This document shows positions 30,550 through 40,348 of a DNA stretch of 64,000 bases, in pieces (within the stretch, counting starts at the first letter, position 1; each line of letters opens with the position of its first letter). Under the pieces are notes generated by a model. It was not told the DNA's origin and ran no database searches. It worked only from the letters and a program-made list of their open reading frames with translations. The stretch is from Sphingomonas yantingensis (GTDB taxonomy: Bacteria > Pseudomonadota > Alphaproteobacteria > Sphingomonadales > Sphingomonadaceae): assembly GCF_014199325.1 (NCBI RefSeq), contig NZ_JACIJJ010000004.1:248001-312000 (forward strand), read 5' to 3'. A program made the position numbers and the translations under genes.

Positions 30550-31821
30550 TCAACCATCCGAGGCTTGCGCGAACCGCTCGTAGCGCGGGGCGCGGTCGAA
30601 GTCGGATCGGTCGAACGGGCGATCGGTGAACAAATAGCCGTAGTAGAAACGGCGTAGCGCCGCGTGGAACGCGCGGATGCGATCCTGATATTCCAGCTGC
30701 GCCTTCAGGTCGGTCCGTGCGAGACGCGTCAATGCCGCCTGCACGCCCACCGACGGCAGCGCCCAGCCGAGCGCCCGCGCCGCGGCCTCGCGCCGCATCA
30801 GACCCGCGCGATAGACAGCGACCGCGGGCGCCACCTCCGCATCGCCGTTCTGATGGAAGGCAAGGTACCATTTATAGTTGAAGGCGGTCCCCAGCGGAGC
30901 GGACCCTGCCCATTCGGGATGCGCGGCATAGAAACGGCGCATCGTCGCTTCCCGCGGAATGTCCCAGGCGCGGTTGACCGCCTCGCGCTGGGCCAGCGCG
31001 ATCTCGGCGCCTTCGCGCACCGGCACGGCCCGGTCGATCGCGACGTTGGCGAGCGTGGGAACGATCAGCACCAGCAGCAGCCACGCCCCCGCCAACGTCG
31101 CGGCATTGGCGACAGAGCCCCAGCGGAGCCGCCCGACCGCGGCCGCGGCGCCGATCCAGAACAGAAGATAGGCGGCGATCAGCGCGAGCACCGCGACGAT
31201 GGCGGCCGCCCCGACGCCCTCGACCGCCGCGGCGATCGCGAAGGGGAAGGCGAGCGACAGCCAGAGGAGCGCGAACCGTATCGCCGTCCGCCGCCGCCAC
31301 AACGCCTGGCCGCCGCGTGGCAGCGCCATCAGCGTCCGCGCGCGCCCCGCCTCCCGTTCGCTCGAGACGAGATCGTGGAACAGCGCGATGACGAACAGCG
31401 GCGCCAGGAACACAAGGACGAAGGCGAAGTCGAACCGGCCCGGCAGCGCGAGTTCCGGGTTGAACGCGTCGCCGTCGTAGATCTGCGCTTCCAGCCCCAG
31501 TGCCCGGACGCGCAGGATGGTGGGCGACACATCGCGCATCCCGAGTGCGGCAAAGGCGAGCGGCGCGGGCGGGTCCCAGGTCGGGTGGAAGCTGTAATAG
31601 GCTGCGCTGCCAGAATCCCGGGTCCGTACGACGTAATCGGCGACGGCCCAGATATCCTCCGCCTGAGCCGCCGGGATCGCGGCGATCGAGGCACGCTGGC
31701 GCGCGACCGCCGCCATGCCGGCCGCGAGCGCAGCGATCGTCAGGATCGCCAGCAGCAGGATCGCGAAGCGGCTGAGCCGCTGGCGCAGCAGCAGGCGCAG
31801 TTCATGGACATAGAGGCTCAT
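30550..31821 (-). CDS. ABC-2 type transporter permease, DUF3526 family (second subunit)
   Basis: A 423-aa inner-membrane protein with an N-terminal TM helix (FAILLLAILTIAALAAG), a long periplasmic segment, then a cluster of hydrophobic helices (FDFAFVLVFLAPLFVIALF, FALLWLSLAFPFAIAAA and more). The EREAGRARTLMALP motif is typical of DUF3526/NosY-type permeases. Its ATG overlaps the stop of the first permease gene (ATGA at 31818-31821). With the ATPase gene these three form one operon. The substrate is unknown; the divergent siderophore-type receptor suggests metal or siderophore handling. Confidence 0.85.
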   Translation of the reverse strand: MSLYVHELRLLLRQRLSRFAILLLAILTIAALAAGMAAVARQRASIAAIPAAQAEDIWAVADYVVRTRDSGSAAYYSFHPTWDPPAPLAFAALGMRDVSPTILRVRALGLEAQIYDGDAFNPELALPGRFDFAFVLVFLAPLFVIALFHDLVSSEREAGRARTLMALPRGGQALWRRRTAIRFALLWLSLAFPFAIAAAVEGVGAAAIVAVLALIAAYLLFWIGAAAAVGRLRWGSVANAATLAGAWLLLVLIVPTLANVAIDRAVPVREGAEIALAQREAVNRAWDIPREATMRRFYAAHPEWAGSAPLGTAFNYKWYLAFHQNGDAEVAPAVAVYRAGLMRREAAARALGWALPSVGVQAALTRLARTDLKAQLEYQDRIRAFHAALRRFYYGYLFTDRPFDRSDFDRAPRYERFAQASDG

Positions 31822-33257
31822 CTGCGCGCTCCGAGTCGATACGTCGCGAAAGCGAGCAGGGCGCCCGCCGCGGTGAGCCAGAGCAGCACCACGGCCAGCC
31901 CCGGCAACGCGGCGCGCGCGAGCGTTCCCGGTCCGGCGGGGCGAAAGGCGAAGTCGGGCATCGCGCGCCAATTGGCGGCATCGACGCGCTTGCGCCGGTC
32001 GGCCCCTGCGTCGGTGGCGGTATCGTCGGCATAGGCGACGCCCTCCGCCTGCATCCGGTTGAGCCGCTGGACGAGGGCGTATCGGTACCGCTCCGCCTGT
32101 TCGAGGAAGCGGCGATGGCCCGACAGGTCGGTGCCCGCCGCCGCCATCGACAGCGAGCGCAGCGCGATTGCGGGGCTGATCGCACTCGCCCCCGCGACGA
32201 CGGCGTTCTGCCGGGCCTGCACCGCGAAGCTCTCGGCGGCGTAGCGATCGAACAGCGCGGCGGTCAGCCGCTCGCCCTCCAGCGCGAGCAATCCCTTGTA
32301 GTTGACGGGCAGGTCCTCGACCCGCGCCGCGCCGTAGCGCTTGAGCGTCGCTGCCTTGAACGCGGCGAAATGCGGGTCGTCGGGATCGTGGCTGTCGCCC
32401 ATCCGGCGCAGGTCGCGGGCGATGGCGACATCGGTCTGGAGGCGGTTGCGCAGAGTGTGCATCTGTCCCGCGATATCGGGGGCGAGGCGCGGCACGAGGA
32501 TCGTGGTGACCGCCCAGAGCGCGATCAGTGCCAGGAGCGCGTCGCGCGACCGCGGCACCAGCGCCGATACCGTCAGAATGACCACGCACCAGAGCGCGAG
32601 ATAGGCGAGATAGCCGATGCCCAGCACCAGCATGGGCAGCGGTGCCGCGCCCGGCTGCGCGGCGATCGCGGTAAGCCCGATCAGCGCCGGGGTGGCGGCC
32701 GCAAATGCGACCACGCCGAGTGCGGCAAGCTTGCCCGCGACCAGCTGCCCGCGGCTGACGCCCTGCATCATCAGGACGCGCAGCGTGCCCCGCTCCCGCT
32801 CGCGCGCGACCGCGGCGAACCCGAGGAAGACGAGGAGCAGCGGCGCGACCACCTGTAGCACGAAGGCGGGGGAGAGCTGGCCGAAGCGGACGAGCAGCGA
32901 GCTTTGCCGTACGTCGCCGAAATTGGCGGTGTTCTGGCGATGCCCCTCAAGGAACATGCTGTTGCCGGTAAAGGCATCCACCCCCGGATCGAACGCGGCA
33001 AGCGGCCCGAGCGGGCGGAAGATGAAGCTGCCGTAATGGACGACGCGGTGCGGGTGGCGATCGGGCTGAGCGTCGAACGCATCGGCCGCCGCCTGCTGGT
33101 GCCGGGCGCGCAGGTCGGCGATCCGCTGCCGGTGCGACCAGCTCGACGCGACCGCGACGAGGGTGAGGAGGATCAGGAGCGCGAAGGCGATGACCGCGAC
33201 CCGGTTGCGGACCATCAGCCGCAATTCGTCGCGGGCGATCAGGGCGACCGGGCTCAT
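31818..33257 (-). CDS. ABC-2 type transporter permease, DUF3526 family (first subunit)
   Basis: A 479-aa membrane protein with TM1 (AVIAFALLILLTLVAVA), a large periplasmic domain, FVLQVVAPLLLVFLGFAAVARERERGTLRVLMMQG, and further helices. It is homologous in plan to the next permease but not identical, so the transporter is a heterodimer. Its start overlaps the ATPase stop by four bases (33254-33257). NosY- and Gld-like exporters share this architecture. No substrate-binding protein is encoded nearby, which favours export or extraction rather than import. Confidence 0.87.
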   Translation of the reverse strand: MSPVALIARDELRLMVRNRVAVIAFALLILLTLVAVASSWSHRQRIADLRARHQQAAADAFDAQPDRHPHRVVHYGSFIFRPLGPLAAFDPGVDAFTGNSMFLEGHRQNTANFGDVRQSSLLVRFGQLSPAFVLQVVAPLLLVFLGFAAVARERERGTLRVLMMQGVSRGQLVAGKLAALGVVAFAAATPALIGLTAIAAQPGAAPLPMLVLGIGYLAYLALWCVVILTVSALVPRSRDALLALIALWAVTTILVPRLAPDIAGQMHTLRNRLQTDVAIARDLRRMGDSHDPDDPHFAAFKAATLKRYGAARVEDLPVNYKGLLALEGERLTAALFDRYAAESFAVQARQNAVVAGASAISPAIALRSLSMAAAGTDLSGHRRFLEQAERYRYALVQRLNRMQAEGVAYADDTATDAGADRRKRVDAANWRAMPDFAFRPAGPGTLARAALPGLAVVLLWLTAAGALLAFATYRLGARR

Positions 33258-33994
33258 GCCGCGCGCCGCTCGCCGCCGATCTGGAAGCGGGCGTGGAGCG
33301 CGCGCACGTCGAAGCGGTCGGGACCGTCCGCGGCGACCTCATGCGCGACGCGCCCGCGCTCGAGAAAGGCGATGCGGTCGGCGACGTCGGCGGCGGAGAG
33401 AAGGTCGTGCGTCACCATCAGCACCGCCGTCCCGCGGGCACGCACCGCCAGCAACAGTGCGTTGAAGTCGGCGGTCGCGCGCGGGTCGAGGCCCGAGGTC
33501 GGCTCGTCGAGCAGCAGTACCGGCACCGCGCGCAGCAGCGCGACGGCGATCGCCACCTTCTGGCGCATCCCCTTCGAGAAGCCGCCAAGCCGGCGATCCC
33601 ATGCCTGGTCCTGAAGGCCCGCCGCCGCCAGCGCCCCGGCGATCGCGGCGCGATCGTGCCGCTCGCCCGACAGCGCGAGCAGATAGTCCGCATTCTCGAT
33701 CGCGGAGAGGTGATCGTAGAGCGCGACATTCTCCGGCAGATAGGCCATCTGCCGCCGTGCCGCGTCGGGGTCCGACCCCGGATCGATGCCGCAGACCGCG
33801 ATCGTGCCCCCGTCCGCCCGCTCGAATCCCAGCAGCGCTGCCAGCGTCGTCGATTTGCCCGCGCCGTTGCCCCCGAGAAGCGCGGTGATGCTGCCCGCCG
33901 GTACCTGCAGCGTCAGGCCGTCGAGGACCGGTGCCCGGCCGTAGCTAAGGGTAAGCGACTGGATCGAAATGGGCGGATCGGGGATGGTCTGCAT
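33254..33994 (-). CDS. ABC transporter ATP-binding protein
   Basis: A 246-aa ATPase with Walker A GGNGAGKST, signature GGFSKGMRQK (the CcmA/NosF-like variant), Walker B VPVLLLDEPTSGLDP and the His switch MVTHD. It energises the two DUF3526 permeases translated from the same mRNA. The first gene of the operon, it is divergent from the TonB receptor gene with a 146-base shared promoter region holding an inverted repeat. Confidence 0.92.
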   Translation of the reverse strand: MQTIPDPPISIQSLTLSYGRAPVLDGLTLQVPAGSITALLGGNGAGKSTTLAALLGFERADGGTIAVCGIDPGSDPDAARRQMAYLPENVALYDHLSAIENADYLLALSGERHDRAAIAGALAAAGLQDQAWDRRLGGFSKGMRQKVAIAVALLRAVPVLLLDEPTSGLDPRATADFNALLLAVRARGTAVLMVTHDLLSAADVADRIAFLERGRVAHEVAADGPDRFDVRALHARFQIGGERRAA

Positions 33995-34038
33995 CGTTAC
34001 CTCTCGGAAAGCGAGGGTCCCTTAGCCACCATCCGTGT

Positions 34039-34057
34039 AATGATACAAGATATCATT
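34039..34057. promoter_or_regulatory. Inverted repeat between ABC operon and TonB receptor
   Basis: AATGATACAAGATATCATT has perfect 7-bp arms and a 5-bp spacer. It lies in the AT-rich centre of the divergent promoter region, 44 bases from the ATPase start and 83 from the receptor start. It could coordinate both units. It resembles GntR or TetR sites in form more than a Fur box. No regulator gene is adjacent. Confidence 0.65.
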
Positions 34058-34140
34058 GACGATGTTATAACGTTTCGTCATTGGCCGGCGCGGATCGGTC
34101 GCCGCGGCGCGACCGCGGACGATCGTGACGGGGGACCGAT

Positions 34141-36273
34141 ATGCTGCGCCATCTGCTGTGCGCCGGAGTGACGATGGGCTGGGCGACGCTGGCGCCGGCG
34201 GGCGAGCCCACGGAGGAGACGCCGCCGACCGATCAGGAGATCACCGTCACCGGCGTGCGACAGGCCTATCGCGGCGACTTCGCGCTGTCCGAAATCCCCC
34301 AGTCGATCGCGCAGATCGACGAGGGGGCGGTGCGCGAGAACAATTTCCTGCGGCTGACCGACGCGCTCGACCTCAACGCATCGGTCTCGCGCCAGAACTC
34401 GCTGGGGGGGCTGTTCGACAGTTTCGCCGTGCGCGGGTTCGCGGGCGACGAGAACATCCCGACCGGCTATCTCGTCAACGGGTTCAACGGCGGGCGCGGG
34501 TTCGGCGGCCCGCGCGACGTCGCCGGGATCGAGCGGATCGAGGTGCTGAAGGGACCGGCGGCGGCGCTGCTCGGGCGCGGAGAGCCGGGGGGCACGGTCA
34601 ATCTCGTCACCAAGCAGGCGGAGATCGGCCGCACCTTCGGCAGTGCATCGCTGCAGGTCGGCAGTTTCGATCGGGTGCGGGCGGACGGGGATTTCAACCT
34701 CGCCGTCAGCAGCGACCTTACCGCGCGGCTGATCGGCTATGCCGAAGACGGCGACACGTTCCGCGATACGGTGCATCAGCGCCGCTGGGGCGTCCTGCCC
34801 TCGATCGGATGGACGATCGGCGCGGACACGCGGGCAACCTACGACTTCGAATGGACGCGGGTGGAAACGCCGTTCGACCGCGGGATTGTCGTGCTGAACG
34901 GCGACCTCGGCACGGTGCCGCGCGATCGCTTCCTGGGCGAGCCGGGCGACGGTGACCATGTCGCGCGCGCGACCGGGCATCAGCTGCGCGTCCAGCACGA
35001 TTTTAGCAAGGACTGGAGCCTGCTGGTGGGCGCCAGCCTGCGCGACACGCTGCTGACGGGTTTCTCGTCCGATGCCGAGCTCGTCGCGGGCCGTCAGAAG
35101 CTGTTCCGCGACGGGCGGTCGCTGTCGCGCCAGCGGCGGTCGCGGCGGTACGATTCGCGGCAATGGGTCGTGCGTGCCGAGCTGTCGGGCGCGTTCGAGA
35201 CGGGGGCGCTGCGCCACCGCGTCCTGATCGGGGCGGATCACGACCAGTTCGACAACGACCAGCAATTCGGCCGCGTGCGCCCGCCCGTGCTCGGCACGCC
35301 TACGACGGAACGTGCGGGGAACGTCATCGACATCTTCGACCCGGTCTATGGCCGCTTCCCGCTGCCGACGCCGGCGCCGCAGAACGATCGCCTCGACGTG
35401 CAGCGATCGACAGGCCTGTTCGTGCAGGATCAGATCGAGCTGACCGGCCGGCTTCAGCTACGCATCGGTGGGCGGTATGACGATGTGAGCCTTCGCACGC
35501 TGAACCGGCTGACCGGCACCGACAGCCGTCGCAGTGCTGGCCGGTTTAGCCCGCAGGCGGGGATCGTCTATCGCCTGTCCGCCCCGCTTTCCCTCTATGC
35601 CGCCTATGGCGAGGGGTTTCGCGCCAATATCGGTACCGACGTGACCGGGGCGATCTTCGATCCCGAGACGAGCCGGTCGAAGGAAATCGGCGTCAAGCTG
35701 TCCGCGCTTGGCGGGCGGTTGAACGGCACGCTGGCGGCATTCCAGCTCGACAAGGCTAACGTGCTGGCCAGTGACACCGGCAATCCGGGCTTCTCGGTCG
35801 CGATCGGCAAGGCGCGCAGCCGCGGGGTCGAACTCGACCTGACCGCGCGCCTGCCCAGCGATATCGAGGTGTTGCTGAGCTATGCCTATATTGACGCAGA
35901 AGCGCGGTCGACACTGCTGGAGCCGAACTTCAACTTCCAGATCCGGCCGGGTGACCGCCTCATCAACATTCCCGATCACAATCTGAACGTGCAGGCGACG
36001 AAGCGGCTGACGATTGCCGGGCGGGATGCGTCGTTCGGTGGCGGCATCCAGTATGTGGGTCAGCGGTCGGGGGAGACCGGAACGGCCTTTACGCTGCCGT
36101 CGCACACGCTGGCGCGCGTGTTCGCGGAGGTCGAGGCGATCAAGGGCGTGGCACTGTTTGCCGCGGTGCAGAACCTGTTCGACGCGCGCTGGTTCGCCAA
36201 CAGCTATTCGCCACTCTGGGTGCAGCCGGGTGCCCCGCGAACCGCGTCGATCGGCCTGCGCACGACGTTCTGA
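34141..36273 (+). CDS. TonB-dependent siderophore-type receptor
   Basis: A 710-aa outer-membrane receptor with a signal peptide (MLRHLLCAGVTMGWATLAPAG), TonB-box-like QEITVTGVR and the siderophore-receptor plug pattern SEIPQSIAQID. It also has IERIEVLKGPAAALLGRGEPGGTVNLVTK and a C-terminal Phe (GLRTTF). The GEPGG form is typical of ferric-siderophore receptors of the FhuA/FpvA group. It is divergent from the DUF3526 ABC transporter operon and upstream of a convergent tonB gene. Together these form a possible uptake and processing unit. The ligand is unknown. Confidence 0.88.
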   Translation: MLRHLLCAGVTMGWATLAPAGEPTEETPPTDQEITVTGVRQAYRGDFALSEIPQSIAQIDEGAVRENNFLRLTDALDLNASVSRQNSLGGLFDSFAVRGFAGDENIPTGYLVNGFNGGRGFGGPRDVAGIERIEVLKGPAAALLGRGEPGGTVNLVTKQAEIGRTFGSASLQVGSFDRVRADGDFNLAVSSDLTARLIGYAEDGDTFRDTVHQRRWGVLPSIGWTIGADTRATYDFEWTRVETPFDRGIVVLNGDLGTVPRDRFLGEPGDGDHVARATGHQLRVQHDFSKDWSLLVGASLRDTLLTGFSSDAELVAGRQKLFRDGRSLSRQRRSRRYDSRQWVVRAELSGAFETGALRHRVLIGADHDQFDNDQQFGRVRPPVLGTPTTERAGNVIDIFDPVYGRFPLPTPAPQNDRLDVQRSTGLFVQDQIELTGRLQLRIGGRYDDVSLRTLNRLTGTDSRRSAGRFSPQAGIVYRLSAPLSLYAAYGEGFRANIGTDVTGAIFDPETSRSKEIGVKLSALGGRLNGTLAAFQLDKANVLASDTGNPGFSVAIGKARSRGVELDLTARLPSDIEVLLSYAYIDAEARSTLLEPNFNFQIRPGDRLINIPDHNLNVQATKRLTIAGRDASFGGGIQYVGQRSGETGTAFTLPSHTLARVFAEVEAIKGVALFAAVQNLFDARWFANSYSPLWVQPGAPRTASIGLRTTF

Positions 36274-36277
36274 CGAA

Positions 36278-36306
36278 TGCCCCCTCCGCCGCACGGGCGA
36301 AGGGGG
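36278..36306. terminator. GC hairpin between convergent genes
   Basis: GCCCCCTCCGCC and GGGCGAAGGGGGC form an imperfect stem around GCAC, between the stops of the receptor and the convergent tonB gene. There is no clear T run, so it is a weak terminator candidate acting on either strand. Confidence 0.4.
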
Positions 36307-36316
36307 CGGTCGTGCG

Positions 36317-36997
36317 CTAGTTGACGATCTTCCAAACGACCGGCGGCAGGCGCATCTGCGTCGCGACCGGGTTGCCCGCGGCGTCGCGCGCCGGCTCGAA
36401 CCGGCCGTTGCGGACGGCGAGGCGGCAGGTTGCGGCGTCGAGCGCGTCATTCCCGGTGCTCGAGACGATCCGGCAATCGGTCACCTTGCCGGCAGACGAC
36501 ACCGACAGCGAGACAGATGCGCGCCCCTCCGCACCTGCGCGCAGCGCCTGCGCGGGATAGGCATCCTGCGGGAACCACGATCCGACATTGCCGCGCGCGC
36601 TGGCACCGCGCGACAGGTCCAGCGGCGTTGGGGTGGGCGAGGGCGGCGTCGGGATCGTCGGCAGCTCGATCGGTCCGGGAATGGGGATCGGCGTGCCGGT
36701 CATCGTCGGGGTGGTGACGTCGAGGTCGATCTTCGGCGTCGGCAGGTCGGGCAGGCGCGGCAGCGTCGTCGTCGGCGTGTCGATGGGCGTGCGCTCGACC
36801 GGCTTCTTCTCGGCCGGCGGGGGCGGCGGTACCTCGATCGGGATCGCGTAGGTCTCGAGGGGCTTGTCCGTGATCTTGTCGATGAACTGGACAGCGAGCC
36901 CGGACATGAGCGCGGCAATGATGCCGCCCTGGATCAGCCCGACAAGGCCGATCGCCACGATCCGTTCCCGTCCAGTGCCGCTATTGGCGTAGGACAT
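36317..36997 (-). CDS. tonB: TonB energy transducer
   Basis: A 226-aa inner-membrane protein with an N-terminal anchor (IVAIGLVGLIQGGIIAALMSGLAV) and a proline-rich periplasmic linker (VPPPPPAEKKPVER to PTPTPLD). The C-terminal TonB domain has YPAQALRAGAEGRASVSLSV, CRIVSSTGNDALDAATCRL and RFEPARDAAGNPV. ATG at 36997 is preferred to the one at 37006 because GAGAGG is correctly spaced only from the former. It couples proton-motive force to TonB receptors. No exbB or exbD is next to it, so those must lie elsewhere. Confidence 0.9.
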   Translation of the reverse strand: MSYANSGTGRERIVAIGLVGLIQGGIIAALMSGLAVQFIDKITDKPLETYAIPIEVPPPPPAEKKPVERTPIDTPTTTLPRLPDLPTPKIDLDVTTPTMTGTPIPIPGPIELPTIPTPPSPTPTPLDLSRGASARGNVGSWFPQDAYPAQALRAGAEGRASVSLSVSSAGKVTDCRIVSSTGNDALDAATCRLAVRNGRFEPARDAAGNPVATQMRLPPVVWKIVN

Positions 36998-37091
36998 GGT
37001 GGGCATCCTCTCTATGGCCGCGCCGCTAGAGGACGGCTGCGGTCAGGTGATGCTATCACATCGCTTTCGAACGCCAAGCGATTTTATGGGG

Positions 37092-37913
37092 TTAGCCGAT
37101 AGCCCGTGCGATGGCGCAGAATTCGGCCACGCTTACCGTCTCGGCGCGGCGGGTCAGGTCGATGCCCACGGCCTCCGCCGCCTCGATCGCACCGGGCATT
37201 GCTTTCAGGCTGGTGCGCAGCATCTTGCGCCGCTGGCCGAACGCGGCGGCGGTCAGGCGTTCGAGTGTCGAGAGGCGCACACCCTCGGGCTGTTCGGCGT
37301 GGACCACATGGACGACCGCCGACATGACCTTGGGCGGCGGTGTAAAGGCCGAACGGTGCACGGGCATCGCGATCCGCGGCGTTGAGCGCCATTGGGCGAG
37401 GACGGCGAGCCGGCCATAGGCGTCGCTGCCGGGCGCGGCGACGATGCGGTCGGCAACCTCTCGCTGAAACATCAGCGTCAGGCTCTGCCACCAGGGCTGC
37501 CATTCGGCGCTCAGCCAGCCGACAAACAATTCGGTCCCGACATTGTAGGGCAGGTTGGCCACGACGTGCGGCGCGCCCTCGAACAGCGTCGGATGATCGA
37601 TGGCGAGCGCGTCGCCCTCGATCACCTTCAGCTGGCCGGGATAGGCCTCGGCCAGTTCGGCAAGCGCCGGGATGCAGCGGCGGTCGCGCTCGATCGCGGT
37701 CACGCGCGCGCCGGCGGCGAGCAGCGCGCGGGTGAGGCCGCCGGGACCGGGCCCCACCTCCAGCACCTCGGCGCCGGCGAGATTCCCGGGGACGCGCGCG
37801 ATGCGGTCGAGAAGCTGGCCGTCGAACAGGAAGTTTTGGCCGAGCGCCTTGCTTGCGGTGAGGCCGTGCGCGCGGATCACCTCGCGCAGCGGCGGCAGGG
37901 GGACGGCGGTCAT
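37092..37913 (-). CDS. rsmA: 16S rRNA adenine dimethyltransferase
   Basis: KsgA/RsmA (273 aa) dimethylates two adjacent adenines in the 3' hairpin of 16S rRNA during ribosome maturation. Visible motifs are [11 protein letters not shown], the SAM loop [16 protein letters not shown] and the catalytic NLPYN motif. The C-terminal helical part ends [19 protein letters not shown]. Its start overlaps the pdxA stop (ATGA at 37910-37913). The operon lptD-surA-pdxA-rsmA matches the conserved order of proteobacteria. Confidence 0.96.
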   Translation of the reverse strand: MTAVPLPPLREVIRAHGLTASKALGQNFLFDGQLLDRIARVPGNLAGAEVLEVGPGPGGLTRALLAAGARVTAIERDRRCIPALAELAEAYPGQLKVIEGDALAIDHPTLFEGAPHVVANLPYNVGTELFVGWLSAEWQPWWQSLTLMFQREVADRIVAAPGSDAYGRLAVLAQWRSTPRIAMPVHRSAFTPPPKVMSAVVHVVHAEQPEGVRLSTLERLTAAAFGQRRKMLRTSLKAMPGAIEAAEAVGIDLTRRAETVSVAEFCAIARAIG

Positions 37914-38926
37914 TGGGGTTCGCAGAGGCGGCGGCGAGTCGCGGCCTGTGCGGCCATGCGGATCGCGGCAATCATCGCACCGGGCTCGGCCGAGTTGGTG
38001 CCGGCAATGGCAAAGGCGGTGCCGTGGTCGGGCGAGGTTCGCACGATCGGCAGCCCGAGGGTCATGTTCACCCCCTCGTCGAAATGCAGCGTCTTCAGGG
38101 GGATCAGCGCCTGGTCGTGATAGGCGCAGAGCGCCGCGTCATAGGTCGCGCGCGCGCGGGCGTGGAACATCGTGTCCGCGGCGAGCGGCCCGATCGCGTC
38201 GATCCCCTCCTCGCGCAGGATCGCGATCGCCGGCGCCATCACATCGATCTCCTCCATGCCCAGCGCGCCGCCTTCGCCCGCATGGGGGTTGAGGCCCGCA
38301 AAGGCGAGGCGGGGGCGCTCGATCCCGAAATTGCGCGTAAGGCCGCGCACGGTCACCCGCGCCTTCGCAAGGATGAGGTCGACGGTCAGCAGCCCGCGCA
38401 CGGCATCCAGCGGCACGTGCGTGGTAATTGGCACCACGCGCAGCGTCGGGCCGGCAAGCATCATCACCGTGTTGGCGTGCGCGATGCCGCAGCGATCGGA
38501 CACGAACTCGGTCTGGCCAGGATAGTGGAAGCCGATCGAATAGAGCTGCGATTTCGACACCGGCCCGGTGACCAGCGCACAGGCCGCCCCCGCCTGGGTC
38601 AGGCCCATGGCGAGCTCGAGGCTCTGGAGCGCGCAGCGTGCCCCCTCCACGTCCGGGTGGCCGGGCACGATCTCGCCTGCATCGGCGACGGTCATGACAG
38701 GGAGCGCATCGGCAAAGGCGGACGCGGCATGGTCGGGCGTGTCGATGCGCACGACGGGGCCGTGCCACACCCGCTCGATGGCGCGCGCGTCGCCGATCGC
38801 GAAGAAGGGGGCGAGCGCGTGCACGTCGCGCGCCGCCCATGCCTTGGCGATGATCTCCGGCCCAATCCCCGCCGGATCGCCCATGGATACGGCGATCGGG
38901 CGGTGGGGAAGGCCGCCCGCGGCCAT
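37910..38926 (-). CDS. pdxA: 4-hydroxythreonine-4-phosphate dehydrogenase
   Basis: PdxA (338 aa) oxidises 4-phosphohydroxy-L-threonine in DXP-dependent pyridoxal phosphate synthesis. Motifs include [13 protein letters not shown] at the start, [21 protein letters not shown] and the metal-binding His of [22 protein letters not shown] and [13 protein letters not shown] are also seen. ATG at 38926 is one base past the surA stop, so the two are tightly coupled. Length and motifs are standard. Confidence 0.96.
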   Translation of the reverse strand: MAAGGLPHRPIAVSMGDPAGIGPEIIAKAWAARDVHALAPFFAIGDARAIERVWHGPVVRIDTPDHAASAFADALPVMTVADAGEIVPGHPDVEGARCALQSLELAMGLTQAGAACALVTGPVSKSQLYSIGFHYPGQTEFVSDRCGIAHANTVMMLAGPTLRVVPITTHVPLDAVRGLLTVDLILAKARVTVRGLTRNFGIERPRLAFAGLNPHAGEGGALGMEEIDVMAPAIAILREEGIDAIGPLAADTMFHARARATYDAALCAYHDQALIPLKTLHFDEGVNMTLGLPIVRTSPDHGTAFAIAGTNSAEPGAMIAAIRMAAQAATRRRLCEPQ

Positions 38927-38927
38927 G

Positions 38928-40280
38928 TCAGCGATACTCGACGATCGCGTCGCGGCGAAGATCGCGCAGCATGCGCTGGGCACGCAGGTTGACGCGCTCC
39001 TGCTCGAGGCCCTGCTGGATCTGCTGTGCCGACGGCTGCGAGGCGACGCGCGGATCGTCGCGGCCGCACAGGACGAGCACGCGGACGCCGTCCTCGGGCG
39101 AGCCGAACGGCGGCGTCGCCTGGCCCACCTGAAGCTTCACCATAATATCCTGAAGCTGCGGCGGCAGGTCGCGGATGCGGATCGCGTCGTTGTCGACGAC
39201 GTCGGCGCCGATCGACGCCGCCACCTTCTCGACATTGCCGCAGCCCTGGATCTTCTGTGTGGCTTCAGCGAACTGGGCGGCGCGCGCCTGAACCTGCGGC
39301 TGGGCGAGGCCGGCGGGGAACTTGACCGAGATCTGGCGTAGGCTGAGCTTGGCGTCGCGCGGGTCGGCGCCGAGGACGGTCCGCTTGTCGACGAGATAAA
39401 GCAGCGAATAGCCGCCGGGGACCGACACCGGCCCGGCGATCTGGCCGACCTGCATCTCGCCCGCCGCCTTTGCCAGCGGCTCGGGCAGCATCGCCGGGCG
39501 CACCCAGCCGAGGTCGCCGCCGACCGCGCGGGTCGAGGCTTCGGACATGTTGCTCGCGAAATATTCGAATGGCGTGCCCGACTTCATCTTCTCGACCATC
39601 GCGCGCATCGCTTCGGTCACCTCGGCCTGCCGCTCGGGCGGGGCCGACAGATAGATTTCGCGCAGGTTATATTCTTCGGTGCCCTTGGCCTGCTCGAGGC
39701 GCTCGATGATCGACTTCACCTCTTCCTCGCCGACGCTGACAAAGGGTTCGACGCGGCGGCGCAGGAGGCGCTGCCAGGCGAGCTCGCCCTCGATCTGGCG
39801 CTTCAGCGACCGCTCGGACGAACCGACCTGGACAAGATAAGCGCGCAAGCCGGCGGGATCGCGCTGGAAATTGCGGGCGACGCGGGCGAAGCTCTGCTCG
39901 ATCTCCTGCGGCGTGACGGTGATGTCGTTGTGCTTGGCTTCCTGGATCTGCAGCGTCTCGTCGATCAGCTGGCGCAGCACCTGAAGGCGAAGCTGGTCGC
40001 GCTCCTCGGGCTTGATCGTCAGGTTGCGCAGACCGGTAATCATGTTGACGCGCTGGTCGACATCGGTGCCGGTGATGACCGCGTCGTTGACGATCGCCGT
40101 CGGCTTTCGGACGTTGGGATCGGCCTTGCCGAAAATCTGGAGATTCTGGGGCAGGTTGAGGCCCGCCGCCGGGGTCTGCGCCTGGTCGCCCACGGTCTGC
40201 GCGACCGCGATGCCCGCTGCGCCGGCGAGAAGCACGCCCGCCACCATCTTCCCCGCCGTGATCTTGAACGTCGTTGCCAA
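38928..40280 (-). CDS. surA: Periplasmic peptidyl-prolyl isomerase/chaperone SurA
   Basis: A 450-aa periplasmic chaperone for outer-membrane proteins such as LptD. A signal sequence (KMVAGVLLAGAAGIAVAQT) is followed by the SurA N domain (PTAIVNDAVITGTDVDQRV) and parvulin-type PPIase segments (YNLREIYLSAP, GDLGWVRPAMLPEPLAKA, PGGYSLLYLVDKR). The start chosen is TTG at 40280, preceded by GAGGG; no in-frame ATG or GTG lies at a better position. Translation further upstream in this frame would run antisense-like through lptD and is not real. Confidence 0.92.
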   Translation of the reverse strand: MATTFKITAGKMVAGVLLAGAAGIAVAQTVGDQAQTPAAGLNLPQNLQIFGKADPNVRKPTAIVNDAVITGTDVDQRVNMITGLRNLTIKPEERDQLRLQVLRQLIDETLQIQEAKHNDITVTPQEIEQSFARVARNFQRDPAGLRAYLVQVGSSERSLKRQIEGELAWQRLLRRRVEPFVSVGEEEVKSIIERLEQAKGTEEYNLREIYLSAPPERQAEVTEAMRAMVEKMKSGTPFEYFASNMSEASTRAVGGDLGWVRPAMLPEPLAKAAGEMQVGQIAGPVSVPGGYSLLYLVDKRTVLGADPRDAKLSLRQISVKFPAGLAQPQVQARAAQFAEATQKIQGCGNVEKVAASIGADVVDNDAIRIRDLPPQLQDIMVKLQVGQATPPFGSPEDGVRVLVLCGRDDPRVASQPSAQQIQQGLEQERVNLRAQRMLRDLRRDAIVEYR

Positions 40281-40348
40281 GTCGATACCCTCATGCCGCG
40301 CACGCGCGCCGAAAGGCGGAACTAGTCCCGCCTCGATGAACCGAGCCT

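Noticed and set aside
34064..34071. GTTATAAC as another operator in the ABC/receptor intergenic region
   Set aside because: An 8-bp palindrome is too short to separate from chance and may simply be part of a promoter -10 region.
34021..34080. A Fur box controlling the siderophore-type receptor
   Set aside because: The repeat present does not resemble the GATAATGATAATCATTATC consensus beyond a short AT-rich match.
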